Shown here: piece after piece, positions 1-10,131 of the stretch
Layout of the letters: every line of letters starts with the position of its first letter
Numbering within the stretch: position 1 is the stretch's first letter
Assembly: GCA_019649035.1 (NCBI GenBank)
Contig: BMAT01000679.1
Coordinates: 11,882 to 33,397 of the forward strand
DNA length: 21,516 bases
Source: Elysia marginata
Taxonomy: Eukaryota > Mollusca > Gastropoda > Plakobranchidae
Reading direction: 5' to 3'
Notes under the pieces: model-generated
Told to the model about the DNA's origin: nothing
The model's database searches: none
Seen by the model: only the letters and a program-made list of their open reading frames with translations
Made by a program: the position numbers and the translations under genes

Positions 1-175
1 GCTGTAGCCTATGATTATAATGGTTAATGATGAACAAGAGACATTCGTATTCCTACCCCCACGCTCGATTTGAGAACACTTCGATTCTGGTGCCAATTTG
101 ACTGACGGCTCCCGCTGTTCGTGCCTGGGGAAGATCAAGATTAAGATTGAAATCTAGATTAAACGCGAGCTGATG
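1..175 (+). repeat. Dispersed repeat, copy A (truncated by window edge)
   Basis: This segment aligns with 12755-12935 in the same orientation. The shared blocks are, in order, GCCTA..ATAATG (near 7-21), CTACC.CCA.GCT..ATTT (near 53), GTGCCAATTT (90-99), GCTGTTC, GATTAAGA and CTTCATAAA (near 182-190). Hand alignment gives about 68% identity over the 47 ungapped bases ending at 99, and roughly 60-65% over the rest with small gaps. The order and spacing of the blocks are kept, so common descent is more likely than chance. No open frame, tRNA promoter boxes or terminal inverted repeats are visible. It could be an old SINE body, a non-autonomous DNA element or a LINE fragment. The left end lies outside the window. 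Confidence 0.6.
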
Positions 176-1712
176 TAGAGACTTCATAAAATTCGATTAA
201 AAACGTTCAGTTGTTAAAGATAAATAGCATGAGAAATGCCACATTAATTATAAAATATTTATGCTATCAAAATTTATATTAATCCTATCTAAAGGCGGCA
301 CATATTAAAACCTACTGAGTGTAACATAGATTGATTTACAGATGGTTATACATGATTAATCTGAGCAAAAAAGAAAAGCAACATAAAAACAGTCACAATA
401 GCGTGTGCAAAGAAAATAGGGTATATTTTTTTCAGTTCATTGTAAACAGAACTGCTTTGTTGTTTTCGTTTTTCTATTTTATTTTGTTCTGTTGTTGATC
501 ATATACTGTGCCTGTTCTGTAATCAACGCAGAAAACATACAATTTTTATTGTGTTCCAAAATAATGTGAGAAAACGCAGTGTGATTAAAAATATCTTCAG
601 AAAAAAATTTACTCGATTTTTTTTTACTAAAAGTTGCCAATAATTCATTAGGTTGACACAAAAGCATGCTGTGAATCGATTGTTTAAAAAAAAGGGCTAA
701 AATCCTCTACAAGACTGATCTATCTAATTGATTGTATTTGGAAGGCTGCGCTTATTTTGTTTTATTTGCAGTTTTGCATGCGAAGGATATTATTAAAATG
801 ATCTTCATTTCCTCCAGCCTCTAGAAATACTTTTGCGATGAAAGATATCCATGAGCGTTGTAGAACATTAGTTGGAAAACAATAAACACTAAACGGCTTG
901 TTGTGCAAGGTTCTAAATGTCGCAATGAAAGAGACAGTACAAAAAACCAGACAAACTAAAACTGTGTGAAATCTGGACATGTTACATTGAAGAATAGGGA
1001 AAATGGGTTCTTGTTTTGGTGAAACGATAAAATAACTAACAGTGCTGATCTTTTATTTACGTCAAGACTTTGTAAATACAATTTATTCCACTTTATTTCT
1101 TTCAGTTTCAGCATTTTTCGATACACAATGCCGCACCAATGGTAAAAATCTAGGTAAACATACGTTTGAGCAATTAACACATTTTGTTCTGCAGCGTTTA
1201 TCCTTTAACTTTATTATACTTTTTAACGTTTTTTTTTTATTACAAATTTTATTCTGTGCTGTTCAGGGTCTCCCCTACAACTCAATACCAGCCAATATAC
1301 ACTTGGAACTCACAAAGCAGCAGGAGTAAAGCTTATTATCAGACTTCAGCATAATAACAAGATATTCCTCAGCTCATAGTAAGGTAGACCTGCATTTGTA
1401 ACACCCTAGTGATGTGAAGAAACGTATGGAAAGTGGATTTCCCCGTTGGATCTGAAATAATTTTGTTTCTTTCTCATGAATACTCAAAATATGTAAATGT
1501 TGAAAATGCCTTTCTCCTCTGCCCAATATTTCTTTCTCCGTTAGGCCCACGGTATTAAAGAGTATCCTATTATGAGATTTTTGTCAGGCATTAGCATCTC
1601 AAAAGTCACATTTTTATTGTCGGAAAATATTTTTGGCGAGGAAATTCAGGTGCACCTCGAAAATATTGTGTAAAAAACAATCGGTTTAATTTTATCCATC
1701 TTTTCGGATTGT
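176..1712. other. AT-rich stretch, no supported gene
   Basis: The segment is mostly A/T-rich with homopolymer T and A runs. Open frames at 479-667, 762-980 and 956-1180 on the minus strand are short, low in complexity and lack recognisable motifs. The only point of interest is a splice-acceptor-like tract ending at 1266, listed separately. Confidence 0.6.
1267..1329 (+). other. Weak candidate exon after a strong acceptor-like tract
   Basis: A T-rich tract running from about 1228 ends in CTGTGCTGTTCAG at 1266, a good match to an animal 3' splice site. The DNA that follows is less AT-rich than its surroundings. Read from the first base it gives GLPYNSIPANIHLELTKQQE and a TAA. A second frame stays open for about 28 codons. 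I recognise no protein family. Acceptor-like sites are common by chance, so this is only a pointer for transcript mapping. Confidence 0.15.
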
Positions 1713-1780
1713 TGTACAGAGCGCCTTGACATTAAACGAGAAATATTGGCATTTTTGTACGTTTTATTCAAAGCACACGT
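1713..1780 (+). mobile_element. Degenerate L2-type LINE/SINE 3' tail, copy 1
   Basis: The sequence reads TGTACAGAGCGCCTTGACAT, then TATTGGCA 31 bases after the start of GCGCC. Many animal L2-clade LINEs, and the SINEs that borrow their 3' ends, finish with a hairpin of the form AGCGCCTTGA...GGCGCTATATAAAT. The first arm is intact here and the second is decayed. The copy at 16612 matches 31 of 39 bases without gaps (my count), including the same spacing to TATTGGCA. The upstream body of the element cannot be delimited. The family assignment is by remembered motif only. Confidence 0.35.
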
Positions 1781-4690
1781 ATAAATGCTAGCAAATATTA
1801 AAACCATGACAGTGAGAAAGTTAAAATTACCTGCCGAATGTTATCTTAAGATATCATCAAAGGACTGTCACAAGAAGGTCTTTAGTTTTAAATTATATCA
1901 TAACTTGTTGTTGTAGGCCTACATTGCATCGTAAAAGACACGGTTCTTTAAAAATTTATTACTTATAACCTGTGGGTTGCAACGTTTTTTCAGCCCTGAA
2001 TCAAGATAGCTGGAGAAGTATTTCTAATTTTAAACTACAGCAGTTTTGCATTTAGACTTCTTTTAGGTTAAATTGCGGACACATTTGTTTTTTTGAGTGT
2101 ATCATGAAAAAAAAGCCCATGGATATTGGTTTTATTTAGGACAAACCAAACCTGGATAACAACAGGTACATTTTCGCGATCAATTTGAATAAGTCTGATG
2201 GCGAATATTAATTTAACATGAGAAACAGATTTTGAAATACTGGTTATTTTTTTAAAGTTTTTTTTTGTAAAAGAAAATCAATAAAGATAAATCAAAATTT
2301 TGATAATGTCATGCATTTCAAAAGTCCAACATTTATGGCTTACAACCTTGTCTGTTCAATAAAAGTGTCTTCATGTCCGAGACTGCAACAGGAAGGGACT
2401 CATGTCTTTGTCATTCCTTAAAAACATTATGCAGATATGAATGTTTTATTTCGTTTAAAAGTTGGTGCAATTTGAACTCCTCGACCGTTGGAATCGTTAC
2501 CAGACAGTAAAAAATAATCTGCGGTTTGTAGAGACGGCCAAAAACCAATTTGCGAAAAGAATTGACGATAATCAAGTCCCGCATAATGTGAACATGACGT
2601 AAACAAATCAGTTTTAATTCTTTTTTAAATGGCAGAGAATTGAAATAATTGTCAGAGGAATTCGGCAATCCTACGTTTACTGGAAAACCACTGAAAGATT
2701 AGGCAAAAAAATTGTATTTAAGATACTAATAACTACGAGTATTACTTTATGAATTGTTTAAAATTTAACTTATGGCTCAATTTGATAACTTATGTAATTT
2801 TTATGCAATATTTGTTTTAAAACTATGAATAAAAAACGCACATTTCTGGTATTTCTTTTCCGAAAGTATATTTTTCAGCGTGGAAAAGTTCTCGAAGTAT
2901 TTAATTCACATAGTTGCTCTATCATTTCCTGGAAAATTCGAGATTTTTTCGTTTTAGAAACAATCTCAAATTTTAATTTGGCAATGAAATTTAATGAAAA
3001 ATCCTCCAAAAGAAAAAAAGTCTTTATAGAAAATTAAGATTTAATGAGTTTCTCACATTTAAACACTAATTTTCTCTTCCTTTTTTAGCGGCCATGAGTT
3101 GTTTTTTTTTTAGAGATAAACCTTTTCTACTTTAAGAAAAAGCTCGGGGGGGGGACGCAAGAACTTGTTAAATTTTGGCTTTCAGCTGTAAAATGACATA
3201 AAGAGGTGATTAGATCATTCAGCTGGTTGGAGCTGCGACAAGTTTAGCAAGCCAGAAACGATAATTAGATCGTCCTGTCTAAAAGGATATTGCGATTTAC
3301 GAGATTTGGTTTTAAATCTTTCTATGTTGTGTGTAAAACTAAATCTAATAATCGAATAGGTGATGCCTCTCCAGTAGTTAAACCCTTTACTCCTCTTTAA
3401 CGATGCATCTGCAGTTCTAAAATTCCTAACGAAGAAGGGCATAGTTTATTTTTCTTTGCTGTCATAAAGTTCTAAAATTTAAGCTTTGTATGATTTCGAA
3501 AAAAGTTATATAATTAAGATTTTTGTTTAAAAAATGAATAACTGAAAAGGTTAATGGTTATTGAGTACCACACTGTATGTCAGAATATAAATCTACAATT
3601 CAAGGATATGTCTTCTGATGTTTGATTTTAATGATCTCCTCCTTTTTTAAAAAAATTTTTGACAAATTTGCCTCTGTTTTGTTCATACAAATTCTAGCAA
3701 AATTAATCGATTGCTGCATCGTACATAGCAACTTGCTGCTTTACATGGGCCATTTGTTTTTTAAATAAAAAGATGTAATGATAAATATAGAAAGCTAGTC
3801 TATTGTTGTCTTTTATCCTATACATCTTGCATTGGTCATAAACCTTATGGCAAAAAATAGGTTTATCCAAATATTGGTAGAACATAGGTGCCATTAATTA
3901 GTTTAAACTACCGTAATGAAAGTTGAAAGAGTGTTGCTGCAATTCTAAGGGATTTATCATGCTTAGTGCCTAATAACATATTCGATTTGATGGCTTTTAA
4001 AAGCAGGCCAAAATTGTAAGTTCATAATAATTGATCTTTTAATACCACAAACATTAATTTGAAGTTATAATAACAAAATTCATCTTCTTCCCGCAATGCC
4101 CTATACTATTCGCGTTAGATAATCAAAGTACACGCTTTAAAAAATTATATATCTACGGCCGAAAAATCGACGTTTTTTAAACACAAAAAATACTAACACA
4201 AACTTGAAGCTTTTCAAAACTTCTTCATCACTTTTCATCACGTTACCTTTGTAGCAAGGACAAAAGAGAAAATGACATACTCTTCATTGAGTCAGGAACT
4301 GACAATAAAATCCCACCCCTCCCATTCTCTCCTTGGTTGTGTTACTTTAAAAGATACGATCACCAAAACATTCTTTTAGGCCGGGAAGCGTTTTTTCGTG
4401 TGCTTCATTTGCCCTGGAAAGATGCAAAGTTGGCTTTGTCTGTAATGTGGAACGAATAACTGCCTTATGTACAAGTGACACCATTGTTGTGATCACCGTT
4501 TCCACATCAACGTTCCTTCACACTGTAATACTGTAATTCGAATGTCCAAACTGGTGCTCTCTTGACTGTTCTGGGCGGAAGGCTGACCCTGTGTCCCGTC
4601 TTCGTCATTTCAAAGTTATCTCCATCGATTGCAAATAAAACGCTTCGTTTCCTTCACGTTCATTCTGCATTTCTTAACGGGATGAGTTTT
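1781..4690. other. AT-rich stretch, no supported gene
   Basis: There are many poly-A and poly-T runs and a run of nine G at 3146-3154. The longest minus-strand frame (2411-2668) starts at TTG, shows no domain and has a length expected by chance. The part from about 4230 is somewhat richer in GC but has no frame with coding character. No tRNA boxes or transposon ends are visible. Confidence 0.55.
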
Positions 4691-4719
4691 GCTGCATTCT
4701 GGCTGCATTCTGGCTGCAG
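4691..4719 (+). repeat. Short tandem duplication, 11-bp unit
   Basis: Two perfect copies of GCTGCATTCTG (4691-4701 and 4702-4712) are followed by a partial third copy, GCTGCAG. It is a small local slippage duplication inside a moderately GC-rich stretch. No function is implied. Confidence 0.85.
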
Positions 4720-5137
4720 TGGTGTGGTTTGATTCTCATTTTTTTTACATTGCCACATCTTAGCGCTCAAATTTCTGTGTGCCTATACTCGGAAAACGAT
4801 GCTTTTGGCTGAAATTTTTTTAGAACACGTAATGGACAAGAATTTTTAAGTTAAGTTGCAGCTCTAGTGTTATGAAACATTTTGTTGAAACTATTGTTTC
4901 TTTTTGATTTTAAATCAACTTTTTCTTATCTTTTAAAAGGTTATTGTAGTTTGGTTGTTTAGTTTTGTTAAGTAAAACATGTCTAATAACCTCTTGAAGT
5001 TTGATGCTACTTTTCATGTTTTATACGTTTTAAAAATTCATTCAAATTGCAGAGAGCATGTTTAAAACATCAGTTTGAAACGTATTTGTTTATAAAAATG
5101 CATACAAGAGACAATCATTAACAGTAATTTTTTACTT

Positions 5138-5155
5138 TGACGTTAATAAACGTCA
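5138..5155. promoter_or_regulatory. Perfect inverted repeat with two TGACGTT arms
   Basis: The site is TGACGTTAATAAACGTCA. The 7-base arms TGACGTT and AACGTCA are exact reverse complements separated by AATA. Each arm contains the core TGACGT bound by CREB/ATF-type bZIP proteins in animals. It could be a paired binding site or simply an AT-rich chance hairpin. No gene is nearby to support regulation. Confidence 0.25.
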
Positions 5156-5862
5156 TAGAAACAAAACCTTTCAATAAGTGTTCCTAGAAAGAAACTCCGT
5201 TTTACATAGAACCTCCCTGGTCCACTTAAAAAAATGATTTTATTTCAGAAGCAAATAAGTCGGATGTCGCAGTTGTTACCTTCAAAAGCATTGCTCTTTC
5301 CAACGAGACATTTTTCAAGCTTTCAAACATCAAAAGTTCCATCAAACTAGCAATATTTTGTGTACTGAAATTAAAACCTTTGCTAATAAATAATATCGAA
5401 GAAAAAAAAAAGAATAAATGGATTTTCAAAGGCGTTTTCGCCGAAAAGAAAATTTCCGACTTCCGATTCATAAGGAAAACAAACTTTTGGCTGACGATAA
5501 ATATTGAGTTGAAACGCTTCAGTTTATAGCAATTATGAGATGAAAGAAGGATAAATAAAACTTTTAGATGTCTGCATTTGTAAACTGTTAAAAAGCTTAA
5601 TAATTCATTCTGACCGTTTAGCCTGAAGTTTTTTTTCTTATAGGTTTACTGTTATAATTTACAAAAAATTTTTTTTATGTGTGGGGTGATCTTCGCAGTA
5701 GGTCTCCTAAAACAGGAAACTCAGAGATTATCGTAAAACCAGACAACTAATCAACATAAAAAGGTCGTACCTCCTTTTAGTATTTAATGTACCCAGAGGG
5801 CAAGAACATTTTGACAGGCATATGTTTACCTGGCACTGATGTTTTCAAGATTATCACCCGGC

Positions 5863-5896
5863 CTTCTCTCCCCCCTCCTCCCCCCTTTACACCCGC
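5863..5896. other. C-rich pyrimidine tract ending in CAG
   Basis: A run of C and T with two C6 blocks separated by TCCT is followed by TTTACACCCGCAG ending at 5897-5898. On the opposite strand it reads as clustered G runs that could form a quadruplex. On the plus strand it resembles a splice-acceptor tract, but the frames that follow close quickly. Confidence 0.35.
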
Positions 5897-6610
5897 AGAC
5901 TGTTTATTTGCAGATCGTCTGATAAATAGTATTTACATAGAAGTTGAAACAAAACTGGCCTAAAATCTAAAATGGATGGATTATTACTTTCTGTCTTAAG
6001 TATAAGGTTTAGTTCATTAGAAAAGCGACACACCGAAAAATCTAGACAGCTTTATCCTTGGAAACCCAAGACTCACTTTCTATTAATTATCAAAAATAAA
6101 GAAAAAATTGTCTTGTCAAAGCATTATAAGAAAATGACTGTGAAGGAAGAATATAACTAGAAAATTTGATGATTTTTACATCATAGTCAGAACCAATGAT
6201 GACAATACACATCACAGAAAATCTTGCTTCCTCAGCGTTGGTCTATGTTACATTGTCAGTATCTGTAAACTTTATCAAGGTTTACTTAAGCTAATCAAAC
6301 AAAAATAAGTTTAAAAATATTAGTGTTTTTACAAAGAAGGGTAAATGAAGTGGCCATGTTGTCCAATACCATAATCATTAGCACACAAAAATTATTGAAC
6401 ACCTTCCATATTTCTAAAACTTAATGATTTTTTATAGCTGACAATAATTTTTCAGAGCGGTTAAAGACTATCGCTGCATCTATAATAGATCCATAGTTGG
6501 GCAAAGCTGTTGTAGTTCGACTTGTGATAAAAAAGGTGTTTTCTTCTATTTCATTATGCTCTAGTCAGTCGGAGATCTAGGCGAAAGGTCCTCTGTCTGT
6601 AACTTCCATT

Positions 6611-6700
6611 TGTGGTAGTGGATGGCTTATTGGTCTGTTCGTCTGGTCTTTCATCTGGCAAGACGGTGGATACTGACGAGTGGTGCGTGTTCGAATCATA
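6611..6700 (+). mobile_element. Possible degenerate tRNA-derived SINE head
   Basis: TGGCTTATTGG at 6623-6633 fits an RNA polymerase III A box. TGTTCGAATCA at 6688-6698 fits a B box (consensus GGTTCGANTCC) with changes. The distance between the box starts is 65 bases against 44 in the clear SINE at 17554-17608, so an insertion or a chance pairing is possible. What follows is AT-rich with no obvious body or tail. I regard it as an old SINE remnant at best. Confidence 0.3.
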
Positions 6701-7322
6701 CTGTTTTCACATTATATCTTGCAATGTCTTGTTCTGTCTTTCGTCTTGTCTGTTACTAGATCTCAGTTTTTGATCGTCCTTTTATACTACTAATTTATAC
6801 CTATTCTACGATCTCATTGTATCTTACTGGAGATCCTTAGGCCCAGCACTACTGTCTCGGCCTCCAATGTTTCGATAGCTTTCTCTCTTTCTGTATACAT
6901 CGATTACAGAAATAGACTTTCTTAGCAAAACATCCCAAGACAGATATCGGCATGACTGCATATACAATGACCAAATGCATTCATTCGGCTTTTTCTTTTT
7001 GTATTTGAGCAATAGCCCTACGTCTCACGACAAAGCCCTAGTCCTGCGACAGCCATGCTTTCAATTAGGATATCCGAGAACCTATGATTGATTCCCATGG
7101 TTTTGTCTGATACAAAGACTTGCCCTGATGAAGAAACAGAACCAGGCATCTGCGTCAGAGCTAAGTATCCGGAGATAAAATTACTTGGTGGTATAGGCTC
7201 CCTGGCCAATTACAGCATCGCCTCCCTGACACAGTTCTGGGCAATTCGTTTTCACCCATAGCAGCCTTCATCTCGCAAATTGAGATTTATTGAAGATAAG
7301 AGATACACTTGTCGGATTTATC
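6701..7322. other. GC-richer unassigned segment
   Basis: From about 6840 the base composition is noticeably less AT-rich than its surroundings. Two minus-strand frames (6824-7012 and 7018-7209) are bounded by stops, the second beginning at TTG, and match nothing I recognise. The segment could be an old repeat body or exonic or UTR sequence of a host gene. The data do not decide. Confidence 0.4.
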
Positions 7323-7364
7323 ATGGCACTCACGGCGGACCACTCGCAGCGAAGACATATGAGG
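7323..7364 (+). CDS. Weak candidate first coding exon
   Basis: An ATG at 7323 has A at -3 and G at +4, a favourable animal start context. It opens a CpG-rich reading of 14 codons, MALTADHSQRRHMR, which runs into GTGAGTAG at 7365, a near-ideal splice donor (AGG|GTGAGT). The exon would end in phase 0. No TATA box is evident and no protein family is recognised. Start and donor signals this good do arise by chance in 21 kb, so confidence is low. Possible downstream partners in the same phase are at 11821 and 12418. Confidence 0.18.
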
Positions 7365-8076
7365 GTGAGTAGATAAATTTTTCAGATTAAAACGGATGCA
7401 CAGGGGAAATGTAGAAAGCTGTAAAGTCTAGGGTAGTTGATTCTATCTCAGAATGATGGCTTGCCAGGCGGCTTTCATTTGAAACGAAAAAAAAAGTTTA
7501 ACGTCTGTAAAGTAAACGTCTAGAATAAGAGGTAAAGATATAAAAATCAGTACTTTTTAATCAATATACGTCAAAGAAAGAGACAAAAAATTTTTCAATT
7601 GTTTATATTTGTTTACATTGTTTCCCTGTTGAATTTGCCTTTGTGCTTTTAGTGGGAATCTTGTTGGCTAGAAGACTGAATTTGTCTTTAAAATATTTTG
7701 TTTTTATTTAACCTTGACGAATTTTGCTAAATTTCAATACAGTGATAGAGACATTTAAAGAAAGATTGTATGCATAATCAAATAAATATAACAAGATCAA
7801 AATATTTTTGTACATAAGTGAGTTCTAGCACACGCATGCTTTTAAACAGCAGATTGTTTTATGACAACTTTTTTAAAGCCATCACTACTTCAAGTTCTTT
7901 GGTTGAAAAAAACTTAAGATTTGTTCTGGGTGACTGATAGGTCAGAAAGATAATAAAGATTTGTGTTTATCAAATAACGCACTTTTAGTTGTTGATTAAA
8001 TTTAGGTCAATAAATCTGGGAACACTTTCGGCTGGTCCCCTAAAAATCCTGATTTATGCCGCCTAAAACGCGAATC

Positions 8077-8080
<4 letters not shown>
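7365..8080. other. AT-rich stretch, no supported gene
   Basis: Nothing beyond A/T-rich unique-looking sequence is visible. There are no long frames, tRNA boxes or inverted repeats. Confidence 0.55.
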
Positions 8081-8142
<62 letters not shown>

Positions 8143-8335
8143 ATTTTCACCTCGCCTTATTTCCTTTTTCTTTCTCATTTTGATTTCCATCTTTCACACA
8201 TAACCCTTCTACTCTTACTATTTCTCTCTTTTGCCTTCACACATTCTCACTTTTCTAGCTCGTTCTCCATGTCTCTTTCTTCGTGTTTGTCTTTCTACCT
8301 ATCTCACCTATCTTTCTCTTCATCTTCCTCTGTCA
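8081..8335 (+). repeat. (TC)n microsatellite with pyrimidine-rich flank
   Basis: An uninterrupted (TC)n run of 59 bases spans 8081-8139. About 195 bases of C/T-dominated sequence follow, built of decayed TCTT, TTTC and CTCA units. The plus-strand frame through it yields a poly-Ser/Leu peptide that is only the translation of the repeat. The flank suggests an old, longer microsatellite, or strand-biased decay. Confidence 0.9.
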
Positions 8336-9199
8336 ATCCAATAGCAATTCTTTTATTCAGGAAAGATTATTTAGCAGAAATCTAGGAGTATGTTTTTTGC
8401 AAGAAACTGTGTCGTAAAGAATTAAGATAAACGGATACCCAGCGGGCACCTCAAACAGTTTCTCGCAGTGCTGTTTTATCTTTTATCTTTCTTTTGCATA
8501 GTTACAACATACTGAGGTCAACCTTGAATTATTTGGGTGAATAATTTATCTGGCTTCATACATACTCTGAGGAAAATATACTCGTAACATTATTATAATA
8601 TATAACGTTTGTGACTGAAAATTCAATTCCATGCCGGTAAAAAAATCAGCCTTCATATTTTGTGTTGTTTCAGATCAATATGCACAAAAAAGTTTTTTTC
8701 GTTCATAAATTGACTTAATGTTTAAAGGACAGTTTAGACTTCAAAAAGATCGTAGAAAAATTCTAACATACTGGTAATTGCCATTGCCAAAAAATTGAGG
8801 CCAGAGACTTAAAAATAACCCCGCCCATTTCATATCTTCTTTACATTACACATGTCTCCAGTAAGGTTCAGAAATAAAAAAAAACTGTCCTTTTTTGGTT
8901 TTGCCAGATCAATATACAAAACCCTCAACAATAATGTCGTCCCGTAGAACTGAGTTTTGTGGAAAATGACCATGTAACCCGATACTAGAAATAGGCGGAC
9001 GGCTGTCTTGTTGTGTTAAGCTGGACCTGTTTTGACAAGACGGACTCCATTAGATAAACAAACTATGCTGGCACGGCACTTATGTATTATATTGAATTGT
9101 AGAGGCCTTCAAAGTTACAATTGTCGTACGTTTGTTCTAGTCAGGGCTTTGTTATTACTAGAGGATGATTGTACCAAATGCATTGGTGGTATTTAAAAC
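8336..9199. other. AT-rich stretch, no supported gene
   Basis: No gene, tRNA signature or transposon end is seen. Frames are short and stop-rich in all six readings. Confidence 0.55.
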
Positions 9200-9552
9200 G
9201 GAATGTTGAATGGAGGATAGATAAATACGTGAAGAGGAAGGATCATACGATGTGGAATGGGAACAACAGGACAAGAAGGAATTGTATAGGAGACAAAAGA
9301 CGAAAGTAAAGTAAAATGGATGAAGGGGAAGAGAAAGAGGGAAAACTGTAGGTGGAAAAAAGACTAGCATGGATATACGAAAGAGCAATAAACAAAGCAA
9401 AAAAAAAACACCCTGCTGTTTCAAGGCCAAACGATAAAAAGAAAAAAATCAAGATCGATAAGAGAACCAATGAGAATGAGTAGAACTGGGAAGATACAAG
9501 TAAGACAAGGTACAGAAGAACAGCGAGAGAGAGAGAGAGAAAAAACACACAC

Positions 9553-9596
<44 letters not shown>

Positions 9597-9660
9597 GGGA
9601 GGGAGGGGGGTGGAGTCAAGGTGAATTAGAAGAAAAGGACAAAAAGGGAGAGAAATAGCC
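9200..9660 (+). repeat. Purine-rich block with (GA)n cores
   Basis: About 460 bases are dominated by A and G on the plus strand. At the right end are (GA)n at 9525-9541, a short (CA)n and a 34-base (AG)n at 9561-9594, followed by a G-rich stretch at 9596-9613. The minus-strand frames across it give Leu/Ser/Phe-rich peptides that are translations of simple sequence, not membrane proteins. On the pyrimidine strand the biased flank again lies 3' of the (TC)n core, as at 8081-8335. Confidence 0.85.
9596..9613 (+). other. G-rich motif, possible quadruplex
   Basis: GGGGAGGGAGGGGGGTGG directly adjoins the (AG)n run. The clustered G runs could support at least a two-tetrad quadruplex. This is a structural possibility only. 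Confidence 0.4.
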
Positions 9661-9968
9661 AAAGCAATACAGAAAAAGCAGCAATTTAATTTAAAAATTG
9701 CTTTAATCTATATGAAAAAAAATAAAATGTATCAATGCTAAATAGAAAACAGTGTGAAACTTAAGACTCAGCATTGTGAGAAAAAGAATAAAAACATATG
9801 TTTTTCATGTTGCATTGTCTCACCTATTAAACATTTATAACGTCAAAGGGATACTTATGTGCAACTGTTTTGACACAAATTACCAGCCTTTTGTTTATTA
9901 AGTTCACCTTACACGTTACAGTTCGAGTTCTCTCGTTTCTGTTATTATTACAAGATTGAGTAGTAACT

Positions 9969-9991
9969 GGCGTCAAAAACGCCTTCTTCAG
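9969..9991 (-). other. Hairpin resembling half of a hammerhead core
   Basis: On the minus strand CTGAAGA (9991-9985) is followed by A and the perfect hairpin GGCGT-TTTTG-ACGCC. Penelope-like retroelements are known to carry hammerhead motifs in which CTGANGA is followed by a short stem II and then GAAAC. The first half fits well. The GAAAC that should follow is absent (AGTTAC instead), so any ribozyme would be dead. It may also be a chance hairpin. Confidence 0.2.
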
Positions 9992-10111
9992 TACGAATCT
10001 AACCCTCCATGATTTGTAGTCTCGGCACTACCCTTACTATATGCGTGGACTGCAGTTGTTACTCTATACGAAAGTTATTAAGCTGGTGACGCGTTTGCTG
10101 TGCCAAAGACT

Positions 10112-10131
10112 CCGGACAGACTCCCGTCCGG
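10112..10131. other. GC-rich stem-loop
   Basis: CCGGAC and GTCCGG pair perfectly around an 8-base loop. It stands out because the surroundings are AT-rich. It lies in the same less AT-rich block as the hairpin at 9969, so the two may belong to one decayed repeat. Confidence 0.5.

Larger units (their letters stand above)
4720..6610. other. AT-rich stretch, no supported gene
   Basis: No gene is supported. An ATG frame at 5972-6160 encodes 62 lysine-rich residues with no recognisable motif and is probably chance. The minus frame at 5226-5471 is likewise uncharacterised. A palindrome and a C-rich tract inside this stretch are listed separately. Confidence 0.55.

Noticed and set aside
2411-2668. 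An 85-residue minus-strand frame with varied composition, preceded by an acceptor-like TTTCAG
   Set aside because: It begins at TTG, has no recognised domain, and frames of this length are expected a few times by chance in DNA this AT-rich.
5972-6160. A 62-codon ATG frame with good start context
   Set aside because: It is low in complexity and lysine-rich, with no homologue I recognise and no supporting splice or poly(A) signals.
8056-8385. A 109-residue Ser/Leu-rich open frame
   Set aside because: It is the translation of the (TC)n tract and its pyrimidine-rich flank, with no protein signature.
9158-9662. Hydrophobic 90- and 139-residue minus-strand frames resembling membrane proteins
   Set aside because: Leu, Ser and Phe come from TC-rich simple sequence; the hydrophobicity is a codon artefact.
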